The notes below the pieces were generated by a model. That model did not search any database. It saw only the letters and a program-made list of their open reading frames with translations, and had not been told where the DNA came from. From an uncultured Bacteroidales bacterium (GTDB taxonomy: Bacteria > Bacteroidota > Bacteroidia > Bacteroidales > UBA932): a DNA stretch of 64,000 nt. Shown here piece after piece: positions 52,087 to 63,370 of the stretch. A program made the position numbers and the translations under genes. The stretch is taken from NCBI GenBank assembly GCA_900319405.1, contig ONOH01000005.1, positions 1 to 64,000 on the forward strand, given 5' to 3'. Position 1 is the stretch's first letter; the number at the start of each line of letters is the position of its first letter.

Positions 52087-52868
52087 TCCGCCTCTACAAG
52101 ATAGGAGGAAAGGTCGTGGACGATCCGGCGGCCCTGGAGCGTTTCTGCGCCGAATTCGCAGCCCTGGACGGGCCGAAGCTCCTGGTCCACGGCGGCGGCG
52201 TCCGCGCCAGCCAGGTGCAGAAGGCGCTGGGCGTGGAGCCCGTCCGGATCGAGGGACGCCGCGTCACGGACGCGAAGACCCTGGAGGTGGTGACGATGGT
52301 CTATGCCGGATGGTGCAACAAGGATATCGTGGCCCGCCTGCAGCACCACGGCTGCAACGCCATTGGCCTGTCGGGCTGCGACGGCGGCGTGATTACGGCC
52401 CGCAGACGGCCGCCCGTCACCCTCTCCGACGGCGTGACGGAAGTGGATTTCGGCTTTGTGGGAGACGTTACGGCCGATTCCATCAATGTTCCGCTGATCC
52501 GGCAGCTGTTGGATGCCGGGCTTACTCCGGTTTTCAGCGCCATCAACCACGACGGCGCCGGGCAGCTGCTCAACACCAACGCCGACACAATGGCGGCCGC
52601 GATTTCCGTCGCCCTGGGCGCCCGGCTCTTCTATTGTTTCGAAATGGGCGGCGTGCTCCATGACCGGAATGACGCCGGCAGCGTCATCCCCTCCCTCGAC
52701 CCGGACGGATATGCCCGTCTGAAGGCCGAAGGCCGCGTGGCGGACGGGATGATTCCCAAACTGGACAACGCGTTCGCAGCCCTGCGCGACGGGGCGGCCG
52801 GGGTCGTTATCCGCAGCGCCGAAGGCCTTTCCGTCCCCGGCGGCACAGAATTGAAAACAGTCAGATAA
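52083..52868 (+). CDS. argB: Acetylglutamate kinase
   Basis: This amino-acid kinase has 261 residues: KIGGKVVDD, HGGGVRASQV (ATP/acyl-glutamate site), GLSGCDGGVITARR, GFVGDVT and a C-terminal NADTMAAAISVALGA block. It phosphorylates the acyl-glutamate in the second arginine step. The first codons overlap the argF' stop. The short N-terminus, lacking an arginine-binding helix, suggests it is the feedback-insensitive form. Confidence 0.93.
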   Translation: MIRLYKIGGKVVDDPAALERFCAEFAALDGPKLLVHGGGVRASQVQKALGVEPVRIEGRRVTDAKTLEVVTMVYAGWCNKDIVARLQHHGCNAIGLSGCDGGVITARRRPPVTLSDGVTEVDFGFVGDVTADSINVPLIRQLLDAGLTPVFSAINHDGAGQLLNTNADTMAAAISVALGARLFYCFEMGGVLHDRNDAGSVIPSLDPDGYARLKAEGRVADGMIPKLDNAFAALRDGAAGVVIRSAEGLSVPGGTELKTVR

Positions 52869-52874
52869 AATCCT

Positions 52875-53954
52875 ATGTCAACACGTAAAAAAGCAACGCT
52901 TGTCCTGCAGAACGGACGCAAAATGGAGGGCTGGAGCTTCGGCTACGACGGCCCGTGCGAAGGCGAAGTGGTCTTCTCCACGGCCATGGCAGGCTACACC
53001 GAGAGCCTCACGGACCCTTCCTTCTCCGGCCAGATTCTCTGTGCCGCCTACCCGCTCATCGGCAATTATGGCATCCCGCCGATGGAGACCGACGGAGACG
53101 GCCTGCTCAAAGGCTTTGAATCCGAAAGGATCCATGTCCGCGGCCTGGTCGTGACCGGCTACAGCGAGAAATACAGCCACTGGAACGCCGTGGGAAGCCT
53201 GGGCGGGTGGATGAAGGAGCAGAAGGTCCCGGGCATCTCTGGCATCGACACCCGCCTGCTTACGCAAATCCTCCGCGAAGAAGGCTCCATGCCGGGCAGG
53301 ATTGTGCCCGAAGGGATGGATGAAGGGCGTTTCGAGGAGAGCGGTCCCGGGGCGGAGAACCCGGTGGCCCGGGTCAGCTGCAGGGAGGTAATCCGCTACG
53401 GAAAAGGGGAAAAGAAGGTTGTGCTGGTGGACTGCGGTGTCACGCACCAGGTCCTTCGCGGCCTGGTCCGGCGCGGGGTGGAGGTGATCCGCGTCCCCTG
53501 GAACTACGATTTCAACAGCCTGGAATGGGACGGACTTTTCCTCTCCAACGGTCCCGGCGACCCGGCCCTCTGCCGGGAGACGATCGAAAATATCCGCCGT
53601 GCGATGCAGGGCGAAAAGCCCGTCTGCGGCATCTGCCTGGGCGGCCTGCTGATGGGAATGGCAGCCGGTGCATCGGCCTACAAACTGAAATACGGGCATC
53701 GTTCCCACAACCAGCCCGTGCGCCGGCTGGGCACGGACCGCTGCTACATCACGGCCCAGAACAACGGCTATGCGCTGGACAGCGGCAGCCTGCCCGCAGA
53801 CTGGGAGCCGTACCTGATCAACATGAACGACGGCACCAACGAGGGAATCCGGCACAAATCCAAGCCCTTTTTCTCGGCCCAGTTCTATCCGGAGGTCTCC
53901 AGCGGCCCCGAAGACTGCGATTTCATCTTTGACGACTTTATCTCCAAACTATGA
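52875..53954 (+). CDS. carA: Carbamoyl-phosphate synthase small subunit with altered glutaminase site
   Basis: CarA normally hydrolyses glutamine and channels ammonia to CarB. The 359 residues align over the full family length: N-terminal CPSase domain (GEVVFSTAMAGYTESLTDPSF) and a class I GATase domain. The nucleophile Cys254 is present in GICLGG, but the usual C-x-G-x-Q becomes C-L-G-G-L, and the catalytic HPE motif reads Y338-P-E340 (AQFYPEVSSGP). Loss of both the glutamine-contacting Gln and the histidine should impair glutaminase activity. The 3' end overlaps carB by four bases. Confidence 0.95.
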   Translation: MSTRKKATLVLQNGRKMEGWSFGYDGPCEGEVVFSTAMAGYTESLTDPSFSGQILCAAYPLIGNYGIPPMETDGDGLLKGFESERIHVRGLVVTGYSEKYSHWNAVGSLGGWMKEQKVPGISGIDTRLLTQILREEGSMPGRIVPEGMDEGRFEESGPGAENPVARVSCREVIRYGKGEKKVVLVDCGVTHQVLRGLVRRGVEVIRVPWNYDFNSLEWDGLFLSNGPGDPALCRETIENIRRAMQGEKPVCGICLGGLLMGMAAGASAYKLKYGHRSHNQPVRRLGTDRCYITAQNNGYALDSGSLPADWEPYLINMNDGTNEGIRHKSKPFFSAQFYPEVSSGPEDCDFIFDDFISKL

Positions 53955-56900
53955 TGCATTCCGATATCAAAAAAGTGCTGGTGCTCGGATCGGGCGCCCT
54001 CAAGATCGGCGAAGCCGGCGAATTCGACTACAGCGGATCGCAAGCCCTGAAAGCCCTGCGGGAAGAGGGCATCCGGACGGTCCTCGTCAACCCCAACATT
54101 GCCACGGTGCAGACTTCGGAAGGCGTGGCGGACAAGGTCTATTTCCTGCCGGTCACTCCTTTTTTCGTGGAGAAAGTGATCCGGAAGGAGAAGCCGCAGG
54201 GCATCCTGCTGGCCTTCGGCGGCCAGACGGCGCTCAACTGCGGCGTGGAGCTCTACAAGAGCGGTGTCCTCGAGTCCCATGGCGTGCGGGTGCTGGGCAC
54301 CCCGGTGCAGGCCATCATGGACACAGAAGACCGCGAACTATTCGTGCAGCGGATGGACGAGATCGGCATCCGGACCATCAAGTCCCACCCGGCCGCCAAC
54401 CTGGAGGAGGCCCGCGCCGCCGCCCGGGATGTGGGTTATCCGGTCATCCTGCGCGCCGCCTATGCCCTGGGCGGCCTGGGTTCCGGTTTCTGCGAGGATG
54501 AGGCGGAACTGGAGACCCTTGCGCGCAAGGCCTTTTCCTTCTCGCCGCAGGTGCTGGTCGAGAAGTCGCTGCGCGGCTGGAAGGAGATTGAGTTTGAGGT
54601 GATGCGGGACCGTTTCGACAACTGCATCGCCGTCTGCAATATGGAGAATTTCGACCCGCTGGGCATCCATACCGGCGAGAGTATCGTGGTAGCCCCCTGC
54701 CAGACCCTCACCAACGACGAGTGCAACTTTCTCCGCAAGAAAGCCATCGAGATTGTGCGCCATGTCGGCATCGTCGGCGAGTGCAACGTTCAATATGCCT
54801 TCAGCCCCGACGGCGGGGATTACCGCGTCATCGAAATCAACGCCCGCCTGAGCCGCTCGTCCGCCCTGGCATCCAAGGCTACGGGTTATCCCCTTGCCTT
54901 TATCGCGGCCAAAATCGGCCTTGGCTACGGCCTGCACGAGCTCAAAAACAGTGTGACCAAGACTACTCCGGCCTTTTTCGAGCCGGCCCTGGACTATGTG
55001 GTCTGCAAGATTCCGCGCTGGGATCTGGCCAAGTTCAAGGGCGTTTCCCGCCAGATCGGCTCCAGCATGAAGAGCGTGGGCGAGGTGATGGCTATCGGCC
55101 GCAGCTTCGAGGAGGCGATGCAGAAGGGGCTCCGTATGATTGGCCAGGGGGCCAACGGCTTCGTGTGCAACAAACCCTTCAAGGGCGAAGACCTGGACGA
55201 GGTGCTGCTGCATCCCACGGACATGCGCATCTTCGCCATTTCCGCCGCCTTCGAGTCCGGCTATTCGGTGGACCGCATCCACGAGCTCACCCGGATCGAC
55301 CGCTGGTTCCTGGAGAAGCTGGGGAACATCGAAACCACCTATCGGCGTCTGGAGTCCTGCAAGACACTGACGGATATAGACCTGGACCTTCTCCGGACGG
55401 CAAAGTGCCAGGGCTTCTCCGATATCCAGATTGCCCGGGTGCTGGGCGTTCCCGAGGCCAAGGTGCGCGAATACCGCATCTTCCTTGGCCTGCGTCCTTT
55501 TGTCAAGCAGATTGACACCCTGGCCGCCGAGTTCCCCTCCTCCACCAACTACCTCTATCTGACTTACAACGGGGAGCAGGACGACATCGCCTTCGACGAC
55601 GGGGCCGACACCGTGATCGTCCTGGGCTCCGGCGCCTACCGGATCGGCAGCAGCGTGGAGTTTGACTGGTGCGGGGTGAACGCCCTGAACACCCTGCGCA
55701 GCTGCGGTTACAAGGCGGTGATGATCAATTACAATCCCGAGACCGTCTCCACCGACTACGATGTCTGCGACCGGCTCTACTTTGACGAGCTCAGCTTCGA
55801 GACCGTGATGGAAATCTGCGGCCTGGAGAAGCCCTACGGCGTGATTGTGAGCATGGGCGGCCAGATTCCCAACAACCTGGCCATCCCCCTGATGCGCGCC
55901 GGGGTACACATCCTGGGCACCACGGCGCACAACATCGACCGGGCCGAAGACCGCAACAAATTTTCCCAGGTCGTGGACAAGCTGGGCATCGACCAGCCCC
56001 GCTGGAGCGAGCTCACCACGGCCGCGGAGGTGGACCGCTTTGTCGATGAAGTCGGCTTCCCCGTGCTGGTGAGGCCGTCCTACGTGCTCTCCGGTGCTGC
56101 GATGAATGTCTGCTACAGCAAGGAGGACCTACGGATCTTCCTGGACAGGGCCGTGGAGGTCTCCGAGGAGCATCCCGTGGTCATCAGTTCCTTCATGCAG
56201 CGTTGCAAGGAACTGGAGTGCGACGCAGTGGCCGATGGCGGAACGGTCATCGCCTCCGCCATCTCGGAGCACATCGAGTTTGCCGGCGTGCACTCCGGCG
56301 ACGCCACCATCCAGTTCCCTCCGCAGAAGATTTACGGCATTACGGCAGCCAGAATCCGCAAGACCACGGCCGCCATCGCCGCCGAGCTCAACATCACCGG
56401 TCCGTTCAACATCCAGTTCCTCGCCAGCGACAATTACATCAAGGTCATCGAGTGCAACCTCCGCGCTTCGCGGAGCTTCCCCTTTGTTTCCAAGGTCCTG
56501 AAGGTCAACTTCATCGACCTGGCCACCCGCTGCATGCTGGGCCGTCGGCCGGAGAAAATCGACATCGACCCTTTCGAGCTGGACTATGTCGGCATCAAGT
56601 GCTCCCAGTTCTCCTTCGCCCGTCTGGGCAAGGCCGACCCGGTGCTGGGCGTGGACATGGCCTCCACCGGGGAGGTGGGCTGCATCGGCGACAATCTGAA
56701 CGAAGCGCTGCTCAAGTCCATGCTTTCCGTGGGGCACCGCATCCCGCAGAAATCCATCCTCATCTCTTCCGGCAACCCCATCCAGAAGGCCGACCTGCTT
56801 CCCGCCTGCCAGCTGCTTGCGGGCAGGAACTACACCATCTACGCCACGGGCGGGACCTGTAAATACCTGAACGAGAACGGCGTACCGGCCCTGCGCGCCC

Positions 56901-57154
56901 TGTGGCCGAACGAAGCGGAAGAAGGCACACCCGCCGCCCTGGACCTCATCCGCAGGCACGAGGTGGAACTGGTGATCAACATTCCGAAAAACTTCACCCA
57001 CGGCGAACTGAGCAACGGCTACGAAATGCGCCGCGCGGCCATTGATTTCAACGTTCCGTTGATTACCAACAGCCGGCTGGCGACAGCCTATATCCGTGCT
57101 TTCTGCGCCGTCGGGCAGGACGAGATCGGCATCAAAAGCTGGGACGAGTATTGA
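53951..57154 (+). CDS. carB: Carbamoyl-phosphate synthase large subunit
   Basis: CarB makes carbamoyl phosphate from bicarbonate, two ATP and ammonia. The 1067 residues are standard: first ATP-grasp half (LVLGSGALKIGEAGEFDYSGSQ), the oligomerisation domain, the second half (VIVLGSGAYRIGSSVEFDWC), and a C-terminal MGS-like allosteric domain (AGRNYTIYATGGTCKYL). ATP-grasp motifs look intact, so it could run on free ammonia. It ends the arginine operon; the next gene on the opposite strand finishes six bases away. Confidence 0.97.
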   Translation: MMHSDIKKVLVLGSGALKIGEAGEFDYSGSQALKALREEGIRTVLVNPNIATVQTSEGVADKVYFLPVTPFFVEKVIRKEKPQGILLAFGGQTALNCGVELYKSGVLESHGVRVLGTPVQAIMDTEDRELFVQRMDEIGIRTIKSHPAANLEEARAAARDVGYPVILRAAYALGGLGSGFCEDEAELETLARKAFSFSPQVLVEKSLRGWKEIEFEVMRDRFDNCIAVCNMENFDPLGIHTGESIVVAPCQTLTNDECNFLRKKAIEIVRHVGIVGECNVQYAFSPDGGDYRVIEINARLSRSSALASKATGYPLAFIAAKIGLGYGLHELKNSVTKTTPAFFEPALDYVVCKIPRWDLAKFKGVSRQIGSSMKSVGEVMAIGRSFEEAMQKGLRMIGQGANGFVCNKPFKGEDLDEVLLHPTDMRIFAISAAFESGYSVDRIHELTRIDRWFLEKLGNIETTYRRLESCKTLTDIDLDLLRTAKCQGFSDIQIARVLGVPEAKVREYRIFLGLRPFVKQIDTLAAEFPSSTNYLYLTYNGEQDDIAFDDGADTVIVLGSGAYRIGSSVEFDWCGVNALNTLRSCGYKAVMINYNPETVSTDYDVCDRLYFDELSFETVMEICGLEKPYGVIVSMGGQIPNNLAIPLMRAGVHILGTTAHNIDRAEDRNKFSQVVDKLGIDQPRWSELTTAAEVDRFVDEVGFPVLVRPSYVLSGAAMNVCYSKEDLRIFLDRAVEVSEEHPVVISSFMQRCKELECDAVADGGTVIASAISEHIEFAGVHSGDATIQFPPQKIYGITAARIRKTTAAIAAELNITGPFNIQFLASDNYIKVIECNLRASRSFPFVSKVLKVNFIDLATRCMLGRRPEKIDIDPFELDYVGIKCSQFSFARLGKADPVLGVDMASTGEVGCIGDNLNEALLKSMLSVGHRIPQKSILISSGNPIQKADLLPACQLLAGRNYTIYATGGTCKYLNENGVPALRALWPNEAEEGTPAALDLIRRHEVELVINIPKNFTHGELSNGYEMRRAAIDFNVPLITNSRLATAYIRAFCAVGQDEIGIKSWDEY

Positions 57155-57160
57155 ACGGGG

Positions 57161-57511
57161 CTACTCCCATTCGATGGTTGCCGGCGGTTTGGACGAGATG
57201 TCGTAGACCACGCGGTTCACACCCCGTACCTTTCGGATGATTTCATTGGAAATATCGCGCAGGAAGTCGTAGGGGAAGGGGAACCAGTCGGCCGTCATCG
57301 CATCGGTGGAAACCACGGCCCTGAGGGCCACCGGATTCTCATAGGTGCGCTCGTCCCCCATCACGCCCACACTTTTCACGGGCAGCAGCACTACACCGGC
57401 CTGCCAGATGGCGTCGTACAGATTGGTAGCCATCTCCCGGGGATCGGAAGCGTTGGGGAACCCCATACCGGTACAGTCGTAGTTGCGCAGGCCGCGGATG
57501 ATTTCCTGCAT
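57161..57511 (-). CDS. Orphan GMP-synthase C-terminal dimerisation domain
   Basis: This 116-residue frame is the C-terminal domain of a conventional Gua[54 protein letters not shown] and the terminal [16 protein letters not shown]. The N-terminal ~30 residues contain an unfamiliar stretch ([19 protein letters not shown]). No ATPase or GATase domain precedes it; upstream lies the glutamine synthetase gene. Its sequence is closer to the E. coli-type GuaA tail than to the C-terminus of the GuaA encoded 2.2 kb upstream. It is either a remnant of a lost second guaA or a retained partner subunit. Confidence 0.75.
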   Translation of the reverse strand: MQEIIRGLRNYDCTGMGFPNASDPREMATNLYDAIWQAGVVLLPVKSVGVMGDERTYENPVALRAVVSTDAMTADWFPFPYDFLRDISNEIIRKVRGVNRVVYDISSKPPATIEWE

Positions 57512-57526
57512 AAGGGAAAAGATTAA

Positions 57527-59701
57527 CTAACTGATAAACAGCAGTTCTCGGTATTTCGGAAGAGGCCAAAGGCGGTTGTCCACCAGCTCTTCCAGTTTGT
57601 CAATGGGACGGCGCAGGGCAGACAGGCTTTCGGCAATCTCGTGATAGGCCAGGGCGCGCTGATAATCATCCTCGATGGCGTTGGCCGCCTTGCGGGCCTC
57701 TTTCATCGCATAGGCCTTGATCCGCACCTCCTCCACATACTTGCCGATTTTCTCCAGAATAAACATTTCCGTGGCACACCCGTCCGTCGAGCCGAAAACG
57801 CCTCTAGCCAAGCTGACTTCCTGCAAAAGCCTGGACTTGTATTCCAGGGCGGCAGGGATGATGTGATTCAACGCCATCCTCACCATTACACGGGATTCGA
57901 TCTGGACTTTCTTGATATATATCTCCCACTTTACCTCGTTGCGGGCCTCCAGTTCCTTTTGCGTGAAGACCCCGGTCCGGAGGAACATTTCGACAGCGGC
58001 GGGCTTGGTGAACTCGCAGAATATCCGGGGGACGTTGGTTTCCACATCCAGACCGCGGCGGGCCGCTTCCTGCTTCCACTCCTCGGAATAGCCGTTTCCG
58101 TCAAAGCACACCACGTCGATGACAGAGCGGATGATGGGCTTCAGTACATCCATAATGGCGACGGCCGTGTCCTTTCCCTTTGCCAGCTCCTTGTCTACGT
58201 CGGCCTTGAAGCCAATCAACTGGTCGGCCATAGCTGCATTGAGCGTTGTCATCGCACCGGCACAGTTGGCGCAGGAGCCCACGGCACGGAATTCAAAGCG
58301 GTTGCCGGTGAATGCAAACGGGGAAGTCCGGTTCCGATCTGTGTTGTCCACGAAGATTTCCGGAATCTCCACCAGGCCCACGCTCTTTCCTTTTTTCCCG
58401 GCAATTTCGATGGGCGTATCGGAGGGCACCTCCAGAAGTTTGCGGAGCACTTGGGTCATCGTCTGCCCCAGGAAAGCCGACACGATGGCCGGAGGAGCTT
58501 CGTTGGCGCCCAGGCGATGCGCGTTGGTGGCACTGGCAATGGAAGCCTTCAGCAAGGCATTGTGCTTTTGGACGGCAGCCAGTACATTCACGAAGAAGGT
58601 GATGAACTGGAGATTCCCCCTGGCATCCTTGCCCGGTGCCAGCAGTTGGACACCGGTGTCCGTTCCCAGCGACCAGTTGTTGTGCTTTCCGGAACCGTTC
58701 ACCCCCTCGAAGGGTTTTTCGTGCAGAAGCACCACAAAATTGTGCTTGCGCGCAATTTTGGCCATCAGGTTCATCACAAGCTGGTTCTGGTCGTTGGCCA
58801 GATTGGTTTCTCCATAGATGGGAGCCAGTTCGAACTGGTTGGGGGCCACCTCGTTGTGACGTGTCTTCAGGGGGATGCCCAGCCGGTGGCCGGCAATCTC
58901 CAGGTCGCGCATAAAGGCGGCCACCCTGGAGGGAATGGCGCCGAAGTAGTGATCGTCCAGCTGTTGGTTCTTGGAGGAATTGTGGCCGAAGAGCGTCCGG
59001 CCCGTGATCATCAAGTCGGTCCGGGCAGCGTACAGGGATTCGTCAACCAGGAAATACTCCTGCTCCCAGCCCAGGTAGGAATAGACCTTGGAAACGGAGG
59101 GGTCGAAGAGCCGGCACACGGGCACTGCGGCATCGTTCACGGCCTTCAAAGCCTTTTTGAGCGGGGTCTTGTAGTCCAGGGCTTCTCCGGTGTAGGAGAT
59201 GAACACGGTGGGTATACAAAGCGTATCGTCCAGGATGAAGACCGGAGAGGTGGGGTCCCAGGCCGTATACCCGCGGGCTTCGAAGGTGGCACGGAGACCG
59301 CCGCTGGGGAACGAGGAAGCGTCCGGCTCCTGCTGGGCCAGCATCGAACCGTCGAAGGTTTCGATCACGCTTCCCTTCCCGTCATAGTCGATGAGGGAAT
59401 CGTGCTTTTCGGCCGTCCCTTCCGTGAGGGGCTGAAACCAGTGGGTGACGTGCGTAACCCCGTGTTCCAGGGCCCACACCTTCATTCCACGGGCCACCGC
59501 ATCGGCCGTTTTCCGGTCCAGGGGTTTTCCTCCCTCGATACAGGAGAGCAGCGAGCGGAAAGTGTCTTCATCCAGGTAACGGGGCATTTTCAGGCGGTCG
59601 AACACCCGTTCTCCGAAGTATTCGGAAGGTTTCCCCGGAGGGGTTTCGGCCGGAACTTCCTTGCGCTCGAAGGATTCCTTCACCAAATCGAACCTGTCCA
59701 T
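57527..59701 (-). CDS. glnN: Glutamine synthetase type III
   Basis: GSIII makes glutamine from glutamate, ammonia and ATP. The 724 residues, typical of the long GSIII class of Bacteroidetes, include GWEQEYFLVDE, ETNLANDQNQLVMNLM, KPFEGVNGSGKHNNWSLGTD (GS signature), NRTSPFAFTGNRFEFRAVGSC and long C-terminal helices. It starts four bases after the guaA' stop and ends 15 bases before the orphan GuaA domain, an unusual position inside a purine operon. Confidence 0.96.
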   Translation of the reverse strand: MDRFDLVKESFERKEVPAETPPGKPSEYFGERVFDRLKMPRYLDEDTFRSLLSCIEGGKPLDRKTADAVARGMKVWALEHGVTHVTHWFQPLTEGTAEKHDSLIDYDGKGSVIETFDGSMLAQQEPDASSFPSGGLRATFEARGYTAWDPTSPVFILDDTLCIPTVFISYTGEALDYKTPLKKALKAVNDAAVPVCRLFDPSVSKVYSYLGWEQEYFLVDESLYAARTDLMITGRTLFGHNSSKNQQLDDHYFGAIPSRVAAFMRDLEIAGHRLGIPLKTRHNEVAPNQFELAPIYGETNLANDQNQLVMNLMAKIARKHNFVVLLHEKPFEGVNGSGKHNNWSLGTDTGVQLLAPGKDARGNLQFITFFVNVLAAVQKHNALLKASIASATNAHRLGANEAPPAIVSAFLGQTMTQVLRKLLEVPSDTPIEIAGKKGKSVGLVEIPEIFVDNTDRNRTSPFAFTGNRFEFRAVGSCANCAGAMTTLNAAMADQLIGFKADVDKELAKGKDTAVAIMDVLKPIIRSVIDVVCFDGNGYSEEWKQEAARRGLDVETNVPRIFCEFTKPAAVEMFLRTGVFTQKELEARNEVKWEIYIKKVQIESRVMVRMALNHIIPAALEYKSRLLQEVSLARGVFGSTDGCATEMFILEKIGKYVEEVRIKAYAMKEARKAANAIEDDYQRALAYHEIAESLSALRRPIDKLEELVDNRLWPLPKYRELLFIS

Positions 59702-59705
59702 ACAA

Positions 59706-60689
59706 TCACTCCCACTCGATGGTGCCGGTGGGCTTGGGGGTGAGGTCGTACAGGACGCGGTTCACGCCCGGAACTTCGGTCACAATCCGCTGGGTGATGT
59801 GATGCAGGAGTGCGTAGGGAATTTCTTCGATGGTGGCTGTCATCGCATCGCGCGTGTTGACGGCACGGATGATCACCGGCCAGTCCCAGCTGCGCTTGTC
59901 GTTCTTCACGCCGGTGGACTTGAAGTCGGGAACCACGGTGAAATACTGCCACACCTTGCCTTCCAGGCCGTTTTTGGCGAATTCCTCGCGGAGGATGGCG
60001 TCGCTTTCGCGAAGGGCTTCCAGGCGGTCGCGGGTGATGGCGCCGGTGCAGCGCACGCCCAGGCCGGGGCCGGGGAAGGGCTGGCGGAAGACCATATTGT
60101 CGGGCAGACCCAGTTCCTTGCCCACTACGCGCACCTCGTCCTTGAACAGCAGCTTCACGGGTTCCACCAGTTCGAACTGCAGGTCTTCGGGCAGGCCGCC
60201 CACGTTGTGGTGCGACTTGACGGGACCGGACTCAATGATATCCGGATAGATGGTTCCCTGGGCCAGGAAGCTGATGCCTTCCAGTTTGCGGGCCTCCTCT
60301 TCGAACACGCGGATGAATTCGGCGCCGATGATTTTGCGCTTCTGCTCGGGATCGGCCACGCCGGCAAGCTTGTCCAGAAAACGGTCGGTGGCATCTACGT
60401 ACACCAGGTTGGCGTCCAGCTCGTCGCGGAAGACGCGCACCACCTGCTCGGGCTCGCCCTTGCGCAGGAGGCCGTGGTTCACGTGGACCGACACTAGCTG
60501 CTTGCCCACAGCTTTGATGAGCAGGGCGGCCACGACCGATGAATCCACACCGCCGGAAAGGGCCAGGAGCACTTTCCGGTCTCCGATCTGGGCACGGAGC
60601 TCCTTGATTTGTTCTTCAATGAATTTCCGGGCCAGTTCCGGAGTGGTAATGCGCTCCATCGTTGCGGGGCGGACATTTGATGTAGTCAT
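59706..60689 (-). CDS. guaA: GMP synthase ATP-PPase subunit lacking the glutaminase domain
   Basis: The 327 residues contain only the ATP pyrophosphatase domain (P-loop [15 protein letters not shown] at about 44) and dimerisation domain (ends PTGTIEWE). The ~190-residue GATase found in fused GuaA is absent; the frame continues upstream only as junk in another coding context. The layout resembles archaeal GuaAb subunits, which use a separate GATase. No such partner is in this window. The protein could use free ammonia or a distant GATase subunit. Start at 60689; the internal ATG 30 bases later is an alternative. Confidence 0.9.
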   Translation of the reverse strand: MTTSNVRPATMERITTPELARKFIEEQIKELRAQIGDRKVLLALSGGVDSSVVAALLIKAVGKQLVSVHVNHGLLRKGEPEQVVRVFRDELDANLVYVDATDRFLDKLAGVADPEQKRKIIGAEFIRVFEEEARKLEGISFLAQGTIYPDIIESGPVKSHHNVGGLPEDLQFELVEPVKLLFKDEVRVVGKELGLPDNMVFRQPFPGPGLGVRCTGAITRDRLEALRESDAILREEFAKNGLEGKVWQYFTVVPDFKSTGVKNDKRSWDWPVIIRAVNTRDAMTATIEEIPYALLHHITQRIVTEVPGVNRVLYDLTPKPTGTIEWE

Positions 60690-60700
60690 ATTGTTAAGTT

Positions 60701-62774
<2,074 letters not shown>

Positions 62775-62776
62775 AA

Positions 62777-63370
62777 CTATTCTATTGAGTTCATATCTAT
62801 CAAATTGTTCAGGAGGGCATACACCGTGAGGCCGGCCACCGTCTTGATGCCGGTTTTCCGGGTGATGTTCTTGCGGTGGGTGATGACCGTGTGGATGGAG
62901 AGGTTGTACACATCGGCAATCTCCTTGTTGAGCATTCCCCTGGCGACGCAGATGAGGATCTCCTTTTCCCGCTGGGAGAGCTCTTCGCCATCGGCCCTGG
63001 GGGTTTCTCCGCGGTCTTCCAGGGCGGCGCGCACCTTCCGGATAACGGCCGTGGGGCTGTCCATAAGGCCGATGCAGCCCTCGAACTGCCTCAGGACCTC
63101 TTCTTCCAGGGGCTGGGCGGCGAAGGCGATGACGGCGGCGTCGGTGTACTCCGCAATGCGGGCCTTGATGCTGTTTCGGGAAGCGAAATCGTAAACGGAC
63201 GGATCCACGATGATGACATCCGGCGCCATCGTGCGCAGCTGCACCTCCACAGGACCGGACAGGTCCTGCAGGATGGCGCATACTTCAAATTCCCCAAGGT
63301 CGCTGAACACTTGCTCCAGGCCTTTCGCGGCAATGGAGGAAGGGACGACTATGAGGATGCGCCTACTCAT
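62777..63370 (-). CDS. LuxR-type response regulator
   Basis: This 197-residue protein has an N-terminal receiver-like domain (RILIVVPSSIAAKGL, DVIIVDPSV with a plausible phospho-aspartate) and a C-terminal LuxR/FixJ helix-turn-helix (LSQREKEILICVARGMLNKEIADVYNLSIHTVITHRKNI, about residues 132-170). The receiver lacks the classic acidic pair at its N-terminus, so it may be phosphorylation-independent. The N-terminal codons overlap the hemerythrin gene. Confidence 0.85.
   Translation of the reverse strand: MSRRILIVVPSSIAAKGLEQVFSDLGEFEVCAILQDLSGPVEVQLRTMAPDVIIVDPSVYDFASRNSIKARIAEYTDAAVIAFAAQPLEEEVLRQFEGCIGLMDSPTAVIRKVRAALEDRGETPRADGEELSQREKEILICVARGMLNKEIADVYNLSIHTVITHRKNITRKTGIKTVAGLTVYALLNNLIDMNSIE

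Noticed and set aside
54338..55930. Long antisense frame inside carB
   Set aside because: It arises from GC-rich codon bias opposite a highly conserved gene and resembles no protein family.
57161..60689. A frameshifted single guaA split around glnN
   Set aside because: The upstream guaA already has its own complete C-terminal domain ending in TIEWE, and the orphan domain differs in sequence, so they are not two halves of one gene.
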